From Methylobacterium frigidaeris (GTDB taxonomy: Bacteria; Pseudomonadota; Alphaproteobacteria; Rhizobiales; Beijerinckiaceae), in contig NZ_BPQJ01000011.1 in assembly GCF_022179185.1 (NCBI RefSeq), positions 1 through 64,000 on the forward strand: a stretch of 64,000 nucleotides of DNA. Reading direction: 5' to 3'. The translations under genes and the position numbers were made by a program. The stretch's first letter is position 1. Each line of letters starts with the position of its first letter. Below are positions 44,313 through 55,038 of the stretch, piece after piece. The notes below the pieces were generated by a model, which was not told where the DNA came from, did not search any database, and was given only the letters and a program-made list of their open reading frames with translations.

Positions 44313-44523
44313 GCGGACGCTTCGCTGGGTGAATCCGAAAAGTCGCGGGATCCTCTCTCCAGGTGATCCCGGGCTTGCCCGGTATCGCTGCAAGGTGTGG
44401 GAAAGGGGTAGGGGCGATCGAAGATCGCGCGAGGTTGAGACAGTTCAGGATCAAGTACCGTACGTCGAGCTGCCAGCACGGCGCTCGGCGCTTTACACGG
44501 AAGCGCGCCACCCTCACCCCTAA

Positions 44524-44547
44524 CCCCTCTCCCATACGGGAGAGGGG
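44524..44547. repeat. GC-rich palindrome between convergent L,D-transpeptidase and gyrA genes
   Basis: CCCCTCTCCC (44524-44533), loop ATAC, then its exact reverse complement (44538-44547). The preceding CCCTCACCCCTAA is part of the same repeat type, common in Proteobacteria. It may end transcription from both sides. The rest of the 280-bp gap has no gene. Confidence 0.75.
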
Positions 44548-44596
44548 AATCGCGCTGCTCTCGAATATTGGGAGCCTAGCCGGCCGAGCAGGACGA

Positions 44597-47356
<2,760 letters not shown>

Positions 47357-47607
47357 GGTCTGTCTCTCGTCGCGGCCCGCGCGGGCTCACACTCTCTCGC
47401 CGGACGGCTTAGCCGATTTGCGCCCCGGGTGCCAGCGTCACCCGCGGAAGGCGAGGCAAATCAGCATCTTAGATGGGCGTTCCGGAGATGTTCCACAACC
47501 CCGCCGGACTCCTGTGGACGAGTGTCCCGCGAACTCGTTAGAGATTGGCAAAGGATGCGGGAGAAGGGCGCCGGTGGCGGCCCGCCCGCCGCGGGAGGCC
47601 GCCGCCC

Positions 47608-48033
47608 ATGGACGTCGTGATCTATCACAACCCGGCCTGCGGCACGTCGCGCAACGTGCTGGCGATGATCCGCAATGCCGGCCTCGAGCCTCACGTCGTC
47701 GAGTACCTGAAGACCCCGCCGACGCGGGACCTGCTGCGCCGGCTCCTCGCCCGGGCCGGCCTCACGGTGCGCGACGTGCTGCGGAACAAGGGCACGCCCT
47801 ACGCCGCGCTCGGCCTCGACGACGAAGGCCTCTCCGACGACCAGCTCCTCGACGCGATCGCCGCCCATCCGGTCCTGCTCGAACGCCCGCTGGTGGCGAG
47901 CCCCCGCGGCGTGCGTCTGTGCCGCCCCTCCGAACGGGTGCTGAACCTGCTGCCGCCGCAACAGGGCGAGTTCGTGAAGGAGGACGGCGAGCGCGTGATC
48001 GACGAGCACGGGCGCCGGGTCGCCACGGCGTGA
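47608..48033 (+). CDS. arsC: Glutaredoxin-dependent arsenate reductase
   Basis: ArsC reduces arsenate to arsenite with glutathione and glutaredoxin. The 141-aa product has the same length as the plasmid R773 enzyme. Catalytic Cys11 is in YHNPACGTSRN. The arginines that bind arsenate are in VLRNKGTPY, ERPLVASPRGVR and LCRPSER. The tail FVKEDGERVIDEHGRRV is typical. GGGAGG lies about ten bases before ATG 47608. The MFS gene follows seven bases after the stop, so the two are probably one operon; no arsR or arsB is nearby. Confidence 0.93.
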   Translation: MDVVIYHNPACGTSRNVLAMIRNAGLEPHVVEYLKTPPTRDLLRRLLARAGLTVRDVLRNKGTPYAALGLDDEGLSDDQLLDAIAAHPVLLERPLVASPRGVRLCRPSERVLNLLPPQQGEFVKEDGERVIDEHGRRVATA

Positions 48034-48040
48034 TGGTCCG

Positions 48041-49264
48041 ATGATCTCGCAAGGGCGCTGGCGGGTCATCTCCGCCCTCGGCATCGTGCAGATCCTCGCC
48101 TGGGGCTGCAGCTACTACCTGCTGACGGTGCTCGGGCCGTCGATCGCGGCGGAGACCGGCTGGGGGCTGCCGTGGATCTTCGGCAGCCTCACCGCCGGCA
48201 TGCTGACGGCGGGCCTCGTCGCGCCGCATGCCGGCCGGATGATCGGCCGCCACGGCGGGCGGCCGGTCCTGGCGGTCTCGGGTCTGCTCCTCGCCACCGG
48301 GCTCGTGCTGCTGGCGCTCGCGCCGAACCTGCCGGTCTTCGGCCTCGCCTGGCTGGTGATCGGCGCCGGGATGGGGTCGGGGCTCTACGACGCCGCCTTC
48401 GCCACCCTCGGGCGGCTCTACGGCGCCGATGCGCGCCCGGCGATCACGGCGCTGACCCTGTGGGGCGGCTTCTCCAGCACCCTGTGCTGGCCGCTCTCGG
48501 CCTTCCTGCTCGCGCATCTCGGCTGGCGCGGCACCTGCCTGACCTATGCCGCGCTGCAGCTCGGCGTGTGCCTGCCGCTGATCCTCGGGCTGATCCCGCG
48601 CGCCGCCCCGCGGCCGGTGACGGCGGGCAACCGACCGGATACGGTGTCGCTCGACGCCGCGGAGCGGCCGGTCTTCCTCGTCCTCGCCGCGGTGGTGACC
48701 TGCACCGGCATCACCACCTCGATCGTCTCCGTCCACCTGCTGACCCTGCTGCAGGATCGCGGCCTGTCGCTGGCGGGGGCGGTGTCCCTCGGCACCCTGG
48801 TCGGGCCGTCGCAGGTCGGGGCGCGGCTCCTCGAAGTGGCCAATCGCAGCCGGCACCACCCGATCTGGACGCTCACCGTCGCGGTGGTGCTGATGGCGGT
48901 CGGACTGGTGCTGCTGTGGAGCGGGCTGCCGGCGCCGGGACTGGTGCTGGTGATCTACGGCGCCGGCAACGGGCTCTACTCGATCGGTCGCGGCACCCTG
49001 CCGCTCGCCCTGTTCGGACCCGATCGCTACGCGGCCCTGCTCGGCCGGTTGGCGAAGCCGAGCCTCGCCGCCCAGGCCCTCGCGCCGTCCGCCGCGGCCT
49101 ACCTCATCGCCCATGCGGGCGCCGACGCGACGCTGGCGGCGCTGGCGGTCTTGGGCGTGATCAACGTCGCCCTCGTCGGCGCGCTGTGGCGGGTCCGCCG
49201 CGGCACGGTGCCGGTCCGGGTCGCGGCCGATGAAAAGCCCCTCCCGCAGGGCGGAAGGGGCTGA
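48041..49264 (+). CDS. MFS transporter
   Basis: This 407-aa membrane protein has twelve predicted helices in two halves separated by a loop at about 185-210. The loop-2 motif GRMIGRHGGRPVLAVSG is the usual MFS signature. Family YNFM/CynX-like features are weak. Location directly behind arsC suggests export of arsenite or a related anion, but this is inference from context; methylated or organic arsenicals are alternatives. The 3' end of the gene overlaps a terminator that acts on the opposite strand. Confidence 0.85.
   Translation: MISQGRWRVISALGIVQILAWGCSYYLLTVLGPSIAAETGWGLPWIFGSLTAGMLTAGLVAPHAGRMIGRHGGRPVLAVSGLLLATGLVLLALAPNLPVFGLAWLVIGAGMGSGLYDAAFATLGRLYGADARPAITALTLWGGFSSTLCWPLSAFLLAHLGWRGTCLTYAALQLGVCLPLILGLIPRAAPRPVTAGNRPDTVSLDAAERPVFLVLAAVVTCTGITTSIVSVHLLTLLQDRGLSLAGAVSLGTLVGPSQVGARLLEVANRSRHHPIWTLTVAVVLMAVGLVLLWSGLPAPGLVLVIYGAGNGLYSIGRGTLPLALFGPDRYAALLGRLAKPSLAAQALAPSAAAYLIAHAGADATLAALAVLGVINVALVGALWRVRRGTVPVRVAADEKPLPQGGRG
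49233..49262 (-). terminator. Rho-independent terminator of the DUF2934 gene
   Basis: Read on the minus strand, AGCCCCTTCCGC pairs with GCGGGAGGGGCT (one mismatch) and is followed by TTTTC. It lies 34 bp after the DUF2934 stop and inside the last codons of the convergent MFS gene. Confidence 0.75.
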
Positions 49265-49295
49265 AGCCGGTCGGGCGCGGCTGCGCCCGACGCGA

Positions 49296-49646
49296 TCAAT
49301 GGGTGGTGACGTTCTCGCCGGCCGCAGCGGCGCGACGCCGGCGCGGTGCCGGCTTCGCCGCGGCCTCGACCACCTCGGCCACCGTCTTGGCAACGGCGCT
49401 CTTGGCAACGGCGCTCTTGGCCGCGGCCGGCTTGCGGGCCGCCGGCTTGCGCGCGGGCTTGGCGGCGATCGCCTCCGCGGCGGCCGGCGCCTCGGTCGCG
49501 GTCCGCAGCTCGCGCTCGGCCGGCTCCTGGTGAGCCAGCTCCTGCTCGGCGAGATGCCAGTAATGCTCGTCGCGGCCCGGCGCGCGGCCGTCCCGCTCCC
49601 ACAGGGCGTAGGCCCGCTCGCGGATGCTCGTTTCGAAGTGATCCAT
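49296..49646 (-). CDS. DUF2934 protein with Ala/Lys-rich tail
   Basis: The 116-aa product begins with a short DUF2934 module (IRERAYALWERDGRAPGRDEHYWHLAEQEL). The second half is basic and repetitive (KPARKPAARKPAAAKSAVAK, then PRRRR), like histone-H1-type or AlgP-type tails, and suggests nucleic acid binding. A 15-bp direct repeat (SAVAK) is visible in the DNA around 49386-49420. Function is unknown. Confidence 0.82.
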   Translation of the reverse strand: MDHFETSIRERAYALWERDGRAPGRDEHYWHLAEQELAHQEPAERELRTATEAPAAAEAIAAKPARKPAARKPAAAKSAVAKSAVAKTVAEVVEAAAKPAPRRRRAAAAGENVTTH

Positions 49647-49846
49647 CCCGACCTCCTCGGTGTTCAGTTGAGCGGACCATCGCGGCTCGTGGTTAAGGAA
49701 GCCCTAACTCGCGCAATCCCGATCGGCCTGCGGCGGGAAGAGGCGGGAGCCGGCACCATCCTCCCCAGCCCGATCGCCCCAGCGCGCTTGCCCCCGCCCG
49801 CCACCTCCGGCACACCGGCGCAGGCGCGAGCGGGTTTCAGGCTGCG

Positions 49847-51769
49847 ATGGCATTGGTGAAGAAGGCGAAGCTCGCGGCCCGGGACGGTGCGTCCGAGCTG
49901 CCGGACGCGGTGCAGGGTCCCGCACCCGCGCCCCGGCGCGTCCGCACGCGCGAGCGGGCGGGAACGCGCCGGCAGAAGGCGACCGAGCGCCTGGGCGCCG
50001 CCACCGAGGAGCTGGCGGCGGGCGTCACCGAGGCCTCGGCGGCGGCCGAGGAGCTGCGCCGGGCGATGGAGCAGATCGCCGGCGGGGCCGAGGAGGCCGC
50101 CGGCGCCGCGCAGGAATCCCTCGCCGCGGTGGCGGCGATCGTCGGGCGCTTCGGCGAGGCGCGGGAACGGGCCGACCTGGCGCGCCAGCGCACCGCCGCG
50201 TTTCAGTCCGTGCTCGCCGAGGCCGGCGCCCAGGCGACCCAGTCGGTCGCGGCGATCGAGGCCGAGGCCGGGCGGCAGGCCGTGACCGTCGTCATCGTCG
50301 ACGAGCTCGACCGCGGGGCTGCGAGCATCGGCGAGGTCACCGGCACGGTCGGGGGGATCGCGGACCAGACCGGGCTTCTCGCCCTCAACGCCGCCCTGGA
50401 GGCGGCCCGGGCCGGGGAGCACGGCCGCGGCTTCACGGTCGTCGCCGACGAGGTGCGAGCCCTCGCCGAGACCGCGGAGGCGGCGGCCGGGGAGGTGCGG
50501 GAGCGGGCCGAGGCGATCCGGGGCGAGATCCGGGCGCTCGGCGCCGCGATCCGGGACGCCGCCGCGCGGGCGGAGGCGGAAGCCGCCTCGGGCGGGCGCG
50601 TCGCCCGGCAGCTCGAGGCGGCACGGGCCGATCTCGGGACCCTGGCGGAGGGCGCGCAGGACATCCTGGCGGCGGCGCTCCGGGCGGAGGCCACGACCCA
50701 CGAGGCGCAGAGAGGCGCCGAGCAGGTCGCGGCCGCGGCCGAGGAGCAGTCCGCCGCGGCCGAGGAGGCGCAACGCGCGGTGGCCCAGCAGACTGAGGCC
50801 CTCGACCAGGGCCAGGTCACCGCCGAGGCCTTGGCGGCTCTGGCCGAGACCCTGCGGGACAGCGCCGGGCATGCGAGCGCGGACGACATCGGGGGCGCTG
50901 CCGACGCGCTCTCGGCCTCGATTCAGGAATTGTCCGGCGCCGCCGCCGAGATCCTCGCCGCCATCGAGCAGATCAGCCGCGGCCTGACCCTCCAGAGCGC
51001 CGCGGCCCGGCAATCCGCCGCCGCCATGGCGGAGATCGAGCGCGCGGCCGCGGAGGCCCGGACCGGCGCCGATCTCGCCCTGGCGCAGGTCGCAGGCCTC
51101 GCCGAGACCCTGAGCGAGGCCCGCGCCACCCTCGGTGCCCTCGCCGACGGGGTCGGGCAGGCCCTCGATGGGATGCGCGCCTCCCTCGACCGCCTCGGCA
51201 CGATCGAGGCGGGCACCGGGCGCATCGAGACGATCGTGGAGGGCATCGCCCTCGTGGCGGTGCAGATCGGCATGCTGGCGGTGAGCGGCGCGATCGAGGC
51301 CGCCCGGGCCGGCGAGGCGGGCCAGGGCTTCGCGCTAGTCTCGGCCGACATCCGGGCGCTGTCGCGCGACGCTAGCGCCGGCGCCGAGCGGATCCGCTTC
51401 ACGCTGCGGACGATCCGGGACGGCGCCGCCGCCCTGCGCCGCGCCCTCGAACGCTCGGTGGCGACCGCCGAGGCCGAGGTGGCGAAGAACCGCGCCCTGA
51501 TGGCGGGCCTCGCCGCGGTCGCGACCGACGTGGCGGAGCTGGAACAAGCCAACCGCGAGATCGCCGGCGGGGCCGACGCCATCCTGACCGCCGCCGCCGG
51601 TATCGCGGCGGGCGCCCGCCAGATCGCCGCGGCCGCCGAGGAGGCCGACCGCGCCTCGAGCGAGGCCGCCACCGCCGCCCGCCAGCAGGCCCGCGGAGCC
51701 GAGGATCTGGCGGCGGCGGTCGAGGAGATCGCGCTGCTGGCCGACGAGCTGCAGGGCGCGGATGGCTGA
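49847..51769 (+). CDS. Cytoplasmic chemoreceptor with two signalling domains
   Basis: This 640-aa methyl-accepting protein has no membrane helix and no recognisable sensor domain. It is almost wholly Ala/Glu-rich coiled coil. Two hairpin tips are visible. Tip 1 (about 165-208) is [20 protein letters not shown] followed by [20 protein letters not shown], nearly canonical. Tip 2 (about 463-505) is [20 protein letters not shown] followed by [20 protein letters not shown], more diverged. The tips are about 297 residues apart. The arrangement recalls DosM of Vibrio cholerae. Its stop overlaps the next gene by 8 bp. It leads the chemosensory operon. Confidence 0.9.
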   Translation: MALVKKAKLAARDGASELPDAVQGPAPAPRRVRTRERAGTRRQKATERLGAATEELAAGVTEASAAAEELRRAMEQIAGGAEEAAGAAQESLAAVAAIVGRFGEARERADLARQRTAAFQSVLAEAGAQATQSVAAIEAEAGRQAVTVVIVDELDRGAASIGEVTGTVGGIADQTGLLALNAALEAARAGEHGRGFTVVADEVRALAETAEAAAGEVRERAEAIRGEIRALGAAIRDAAARAEAEAASGGRVARQLEAARADLGTLAEGAQDILAAALRAEATTHEAQRGAEQVAAAAEEQSAAAEEAQRAVAQQTEALDQGQVTAEALAALAETLRDSAGHASADDIGGAADALSASIQELSGAAAEILAAIEQISRGLTLQSAAARQSAAAMAEIERAAAEARTGADLALAQVAGLAETLSEARATLGALADGVGQALDGMRASLDRLGTIEAGTGRIETIVEGIALVAVQIGMLAVSGAIEAARAGEAGQGFALVSADIRALSRDASAGAERIRFTLRTIRDGAAALRRALERSVATAEAEVAKNRALMAGLAAVATDVAELEQANREIAGGADAILTAAAGIAAGARQIAAAAEEADRASSEAATAARQQARGAEDLAAAVEEIALLADELQGADG

Positions 51770-53078
51770 GGCCGGGCCGGGTCGCTTCCTCCTCGTCGCG
51801 CTCGACGAAGACGGCACGCGCGTCGCCCTTCCGGCGGAGCGAGTGCGCGCCCTGGCGCCGGTCCCGGCCCTGACCCGGGTGCCGGGGGCGCCGGCCTCCC
51901 TCGTCGGCCTCGCCGACCGGCGCGGCACCACGCTCCCGGTCCTCGACCTCGCCCGGCTGCTCGCACCGGCCGCGAGCCCGGTGCCCCCGGGCCGGATGGT
52001 GCTGGCCGAGGCGGGCGAGACGGTCGGGCTCCTCGTCGCTCGCGTCGTCGGCCTCGCGGCGGATCCGGGTGGGGCCGCGATCCTCGACCTGCCGGGTCTC
52101 GTCGCAGGCCTCCTGCCCCGGCGGGCGGCGGGATCCGCCGACTCGACCGCCCGGGGCGCAGCCGTCGGGCCGTCATCGCCGCGGTCCACACCGAAGATCG
52201 CCCTTCTGGCGCTCACGGTCGCGGGGCGGTCCTACGCCCTGCCGCTCGACGCGGTCGAGGCGGTGACACGACCGCCGCAGACCCTCACGTCGGTCCCCGA
52301 AGCCGGATCTGCGTCCCTCGGCGCGATGCCGTGGTGCGGGCGGGCGCTGCCGCTCCTCTCCCTCTCCGCCCGGCTCGGGCTCGGAGCCGCTGCCGGCACC
52401 CGGGTCGCGGTGCTCCGCGGCATCGGTCTGGTGGCCGAGCGGGTCGGGCCGGTGCTGCGCGTGAGCCCGGAGGCGATCGACCCGGTGCCCCGGGCCCTGC
52501 GCCGCGACGGGCTGGCTGCCGGCTTCGTCCGCCTCGACGACGGGACTCTCGTCTGCCTGCTGTCGCCGCAGGCCCTGGCCGCCACAGCCGAGCCGGAGCA
52601 GCCACGAGAAGACCCCGTCGCTGCCGGCACCGAGCCGATCGTGGTGGTCGACCTCGCGGGGCGCGCCTACGGCCTGCCCGTCGGGATGGTGCGCCGGGTT
52701 CAGCGGGCGCCGGATGCGCTCACGCGGGTGCCCGGAGCGCCCGCCGGCCTCGCCGGGATGCTGGCGGTACGCGGCGGAGCGCTGCCGGTCCTCGACCTGC
52801 ACCGGCGCCTCGGCCTCGATCACGCGGCGTCCGCGTCCGGTGCCGAGACCCGGCGCCGACGCCTCGTGGTGGTCGAGGCCGGGGGCTTGCTGGCCGGCCT
52901 CCTCGTCGACGGCGCGGCGCGGCTGGTGCGGCCGGAGGCCGGGGCGATCCGGCCGGCGCCGGAGGCGCTTGGCGCCGCGCTGACCCGGGTGGCCGACCTT
53001 CCGGACGGGCCGCTGCCGCTGATCGATCCCGCAGCGCTGCTCGGCCGCGCCGCGTTCGCCGGGAGGTCCGCCGCATGA
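51762..53078 (+). CDS. Adaptor with three tandem CheW domains
   Basis: The 438-aa protein contains three CheW-like modules: about 5-125 ([22 protein letters not shown]), about 144-290 ([22 protein letters not shown]) and about 294-430 ([21 protein letters not shown]). Each has the LPVLDL- or LPLLSL-type strand. CheW links receptors with CheA; ordinary CheW is 150-170 aa with one domain. The stop overlaps cheB by 4 bp. The domains are diverged from each other, so they are old duplications. Confidence 0.9.
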   Translation: MAEAGPGRFLLVALDEDGTRVALPAERVRALAPVPALTRVPGAPASLVGLADRRGTTLPVLDLARLLAPAASPVPPGRMVLAEAGETVGLLVARVVGLAADPGGAAILDLPGLVAGLLPRRAAGSADSTARGAAVGPSSPRSTPKIALLALTVAGRSYALPLDAVEAVTRPPQTLTSVPEAGSASLGAMPWCGRALPLLSLSARLGLGAAAGTRVAVLRGIGLVAERVGPVLRVSPEAIDPVPRALRRDGLAAGFVRLDDGTLVCLLSPQALAATAEPEQPREDPVAAGTEPIVVVDLAGRAYGLPVGMVRRVQRAPDALTRVPGAPAGLAGMLAVRGGALPVLDLHRRLGLDHAASASGAETRRRRLVVVEAGGLLAGLLVDGAARLVRPEAGAIRPAPEALGAALTRVADLPDGPLPLIDPAALLGRAAFAGRSAA

Positions 53079-54175
53079 TCCGCCTCCTCGTGGTCGACGA
53101 CTCGGCCCTGATGCGCAAGGTTCTGGGCGCCATCTTCGCCGCCGAGGGCGATTTCGATCTGGCCTTCGCCCGCGACGGGCTGGAAGCCCTCGACCTCCTG
53201 CCGCGCTTCGCGCCGGACGTGGTGACCCTCGACGTGACCATGCCGGGCCTCGACGGGCTCGCATGCCTCGACCGGATCATGCTGGAGCGGCCCTGCCCGG
53301 TGGTGATGCTGTCCTCCCTCACCGGGGAAGGGGCCGAGGCGAGCCTTGAGGCGCTTGCGCGGGGCGCGGTCGACGTCCTGGAGAAGCCCGCCGGCGCGGT
53401 GTCGCTGGAGATCGACCGGTTCGCCCCGGTGCTGGTGCAGACGGTGCGGGCGGCGGCCCGGGCCCGGCCGCGCACCGCCCTCGGCCTCACGGCGCGCCTG
53501 CGCACCCGCCATGCCGATCTCGCGCCGCGTCCCGTGCCGGCGGCGCGCCCGGCGCCGCATCGGACGAACCCGGACCCGGCTCCAGACTTGCCGGCGGATC
53601 CGGCCGGCGGCCTCGTCCTCGTCGGAGCCTCGACCGGGGGGCCGCCCGCCCTGACCGCCCTCCTGAGCGAGCTGACCGCGGACTTTCCCTGGCCGATCGT
53701 CGTCGCCCAGCACATGCCGTCGACCTTCACCGGTCCGCTCGCTCGGCGGCTCGACGGGATCTGCGCGCTCGCGGTGCAGGAGGTGACGGTGCCCGTGCCC
53801 CTGGTCCCGGGGCGGGTCTATGTCGGGCGCGGCGACGCCGACGTGATCGTGGTGCGCCGGCCCGGCGGCCTGATGGCGGCCCCGGCCCCGGCCAAGGCCG
53901 ACTACCCCTGGCATCCGAGCGTCGACCGCCTGGTGGAGAGTGCCCTCGGCCTCGTGCCGCCGCGGCAGCTCGTCGGGGTACTGATGACCGGCATGGGCCG
54001 CGACGGCGCCCGCACCATGGCGGCCCTGCGGGCCCGCGGCGGGCGCACCATCGCCGAGGCGGAAGCGACGGCGGTGGTCTGGGGCATGCCGGGCGAATTG
54101 GTGCGGGCCGGGGGCGCCAGCGTGATCGCCCCGCTGGAGGCGATCGCGGCCGAACTGACGGCTCTCGTCGCATGA
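53075..54175 (+). CDS. cheB: Chemotaxis protein-glutamate methylesterase
   Basis: CheB (366 aa) removes methyl groups (and deamidates glutamines) from receptors. Domain 1 is a receiver with Asp53 (VVTLDVTMPGLDG). A Pro/Arg-rich linker (about 130-180) leads to the methylesterase domain, with Ser in VGASTGGPPAL, His in VVAQHMPSTFTGPLA and Asp in LMTGMGRDGARTM as the likely triad. GGGAGG lies close to ATG 53075, which overlaps the upstream stop by 4 bp; its own stop overlaps cheR by 4 bp. Confidence 0.95.
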   Translation: MIRLLVVDDSALMRKVLGAIFAAEGDFDLAFARDGLEALDLLPRFAPDVVTLDVTMPGLDGLACLDRIMLERPCPVVMLSSLTGEGAEASLEALARGAVDVLEKPAGAVSLEIDRFAPVLVQTVRAAARARPRTALGLTARLRTRHADLAPRPVPAARPAPHRTNPDPAPDLPADPAGGLVLVGASTGGPPALTALLSELTADFPWPIVVAQHMPSTFTGPLARRLDGICALAVQEVTVPVPLVPGRVYVGRGDADVIVVRRPGGLMAAPAPAKADYPWHPSVDRLVESALGLVPPRQLVGVLMTGMGRDGARTMAALRARGGRTIAEAEATAVVWGMPGELVRAGGASVIAPLEAIAAELTALVA

Positions 54176-55038
54176 CCCTCGATGAGCCCGACTTCCTCGG
54201 TGAGGCCGACTTGGCGCGGGTCTGCGATCTGCTCTACCGGCAGACCGGCATCCTGGTGCCGGGGAACCGGCGCGCCTTCATCGAGCGCCGGGTGCTGGAG
54301 CGGATGCGTGCCACCGGAGCGGACGCCCTGCCGGCCTATCTCGCCCGGCTGCGGGCCGATGCGGACGGCGAGGTGCAGCATTTCGTCAACGCCTTCACGG
54401 TCAACGAGACCTACTTCAACCGCGAGGCGCACCAGCTGCACTGCCTCTCCGGGTCGCTGATGGGCGCCGTCACCGCCGGGCGGGCGCCCGACGACCCGAT
54501 CCGGATCTGGTCGATGCCCTGCGCGACGGGCGAGGAGCCCTATTCGCTGGCGATCTGGCTCCTCGAGCACTGGCCCGCGGTCGATGCCTGGGAGATCGAG
54601 ATCGTCGGCTCGGACATCGACACGCGGGCGCTCGCCGCGGCCGCGGCGGGGCGCTACGGCGCTCGGGCGCTCGGCCGGCTGCCGCCCGCGCTGGTGTCGC
54701 GCTACTTCACGGCGGAAGAGGGGACGTCCGCCGGGCCGTCCTGGCGCATCCTGCCGGAGCTGCGCGGCTCGGTGCGCTTCAGCCGCCGCAACCTCGTCGA
54801 TGCGGCGGGGATGGCACAGGAAGGTCGCTTCGACATCGTGTTCTGCCGCAACGTCCTGATCTACTTCGACGACGCGTCGCGACGGATCGCCGCCGCCAAC
54901 CTGTTCGCCGCCCTGCGGCCGGGCGGCTTCCTCTGCCTCGGCCACACCGAGTCGATGGCTCGCATCCCGTCGCGGTTCCGCACCCGCCGCTTCCCCGACG
55001 CGATCGTCTACCAGCGCCCGGAGGACGCGCATGACTGA
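54172..55038 (+). CDS. cheR: Chemotaxis protein methyltransferase
   Basis: CheR (288 aa) methylates glutamates of receptors using S-adenosylmethionine. The N-terminal helical part has FVNAFTVNETYFNRE, a conserved binding segment. The SAM site includes RIWSMPCATGEEPYSLAIW and VGSDIDTRALAAA, and the catalytic domain FDIVFCRNVLIYFD. The SAM loop has MPC where AGC/AAS is more common. It overlaps cheB by 4 bp and cheA by 8 bp. No CheR-binding pentapeptide is seen at the receptor's C-terminus. Confidence 0.95.
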   Translation: MTLDEPDFLGEADLARVCDLLYRQTGILVPGNRRAFIERRVLERMRATGADALPAYLARLRADADGEVQHFVNAFTVNETYFNREAHQLHCLSGSLMGAVTAGRAPDDPIRIWSMPCATGEEPYSLAIWLLEHWPAVDAWEIEIVGSDIDTRALAAAAAGRYGARALGRLPPALVSRYFTAEEGTSAGPSWRILPELRGSVRFSRRNLVDAAGMAQEGRFDIVFCRNVLIYFDDASRRIAAANLFAALRPGGFLCLGHTESMARIPSRFRTRRFPDAIVYQRPEDAHD

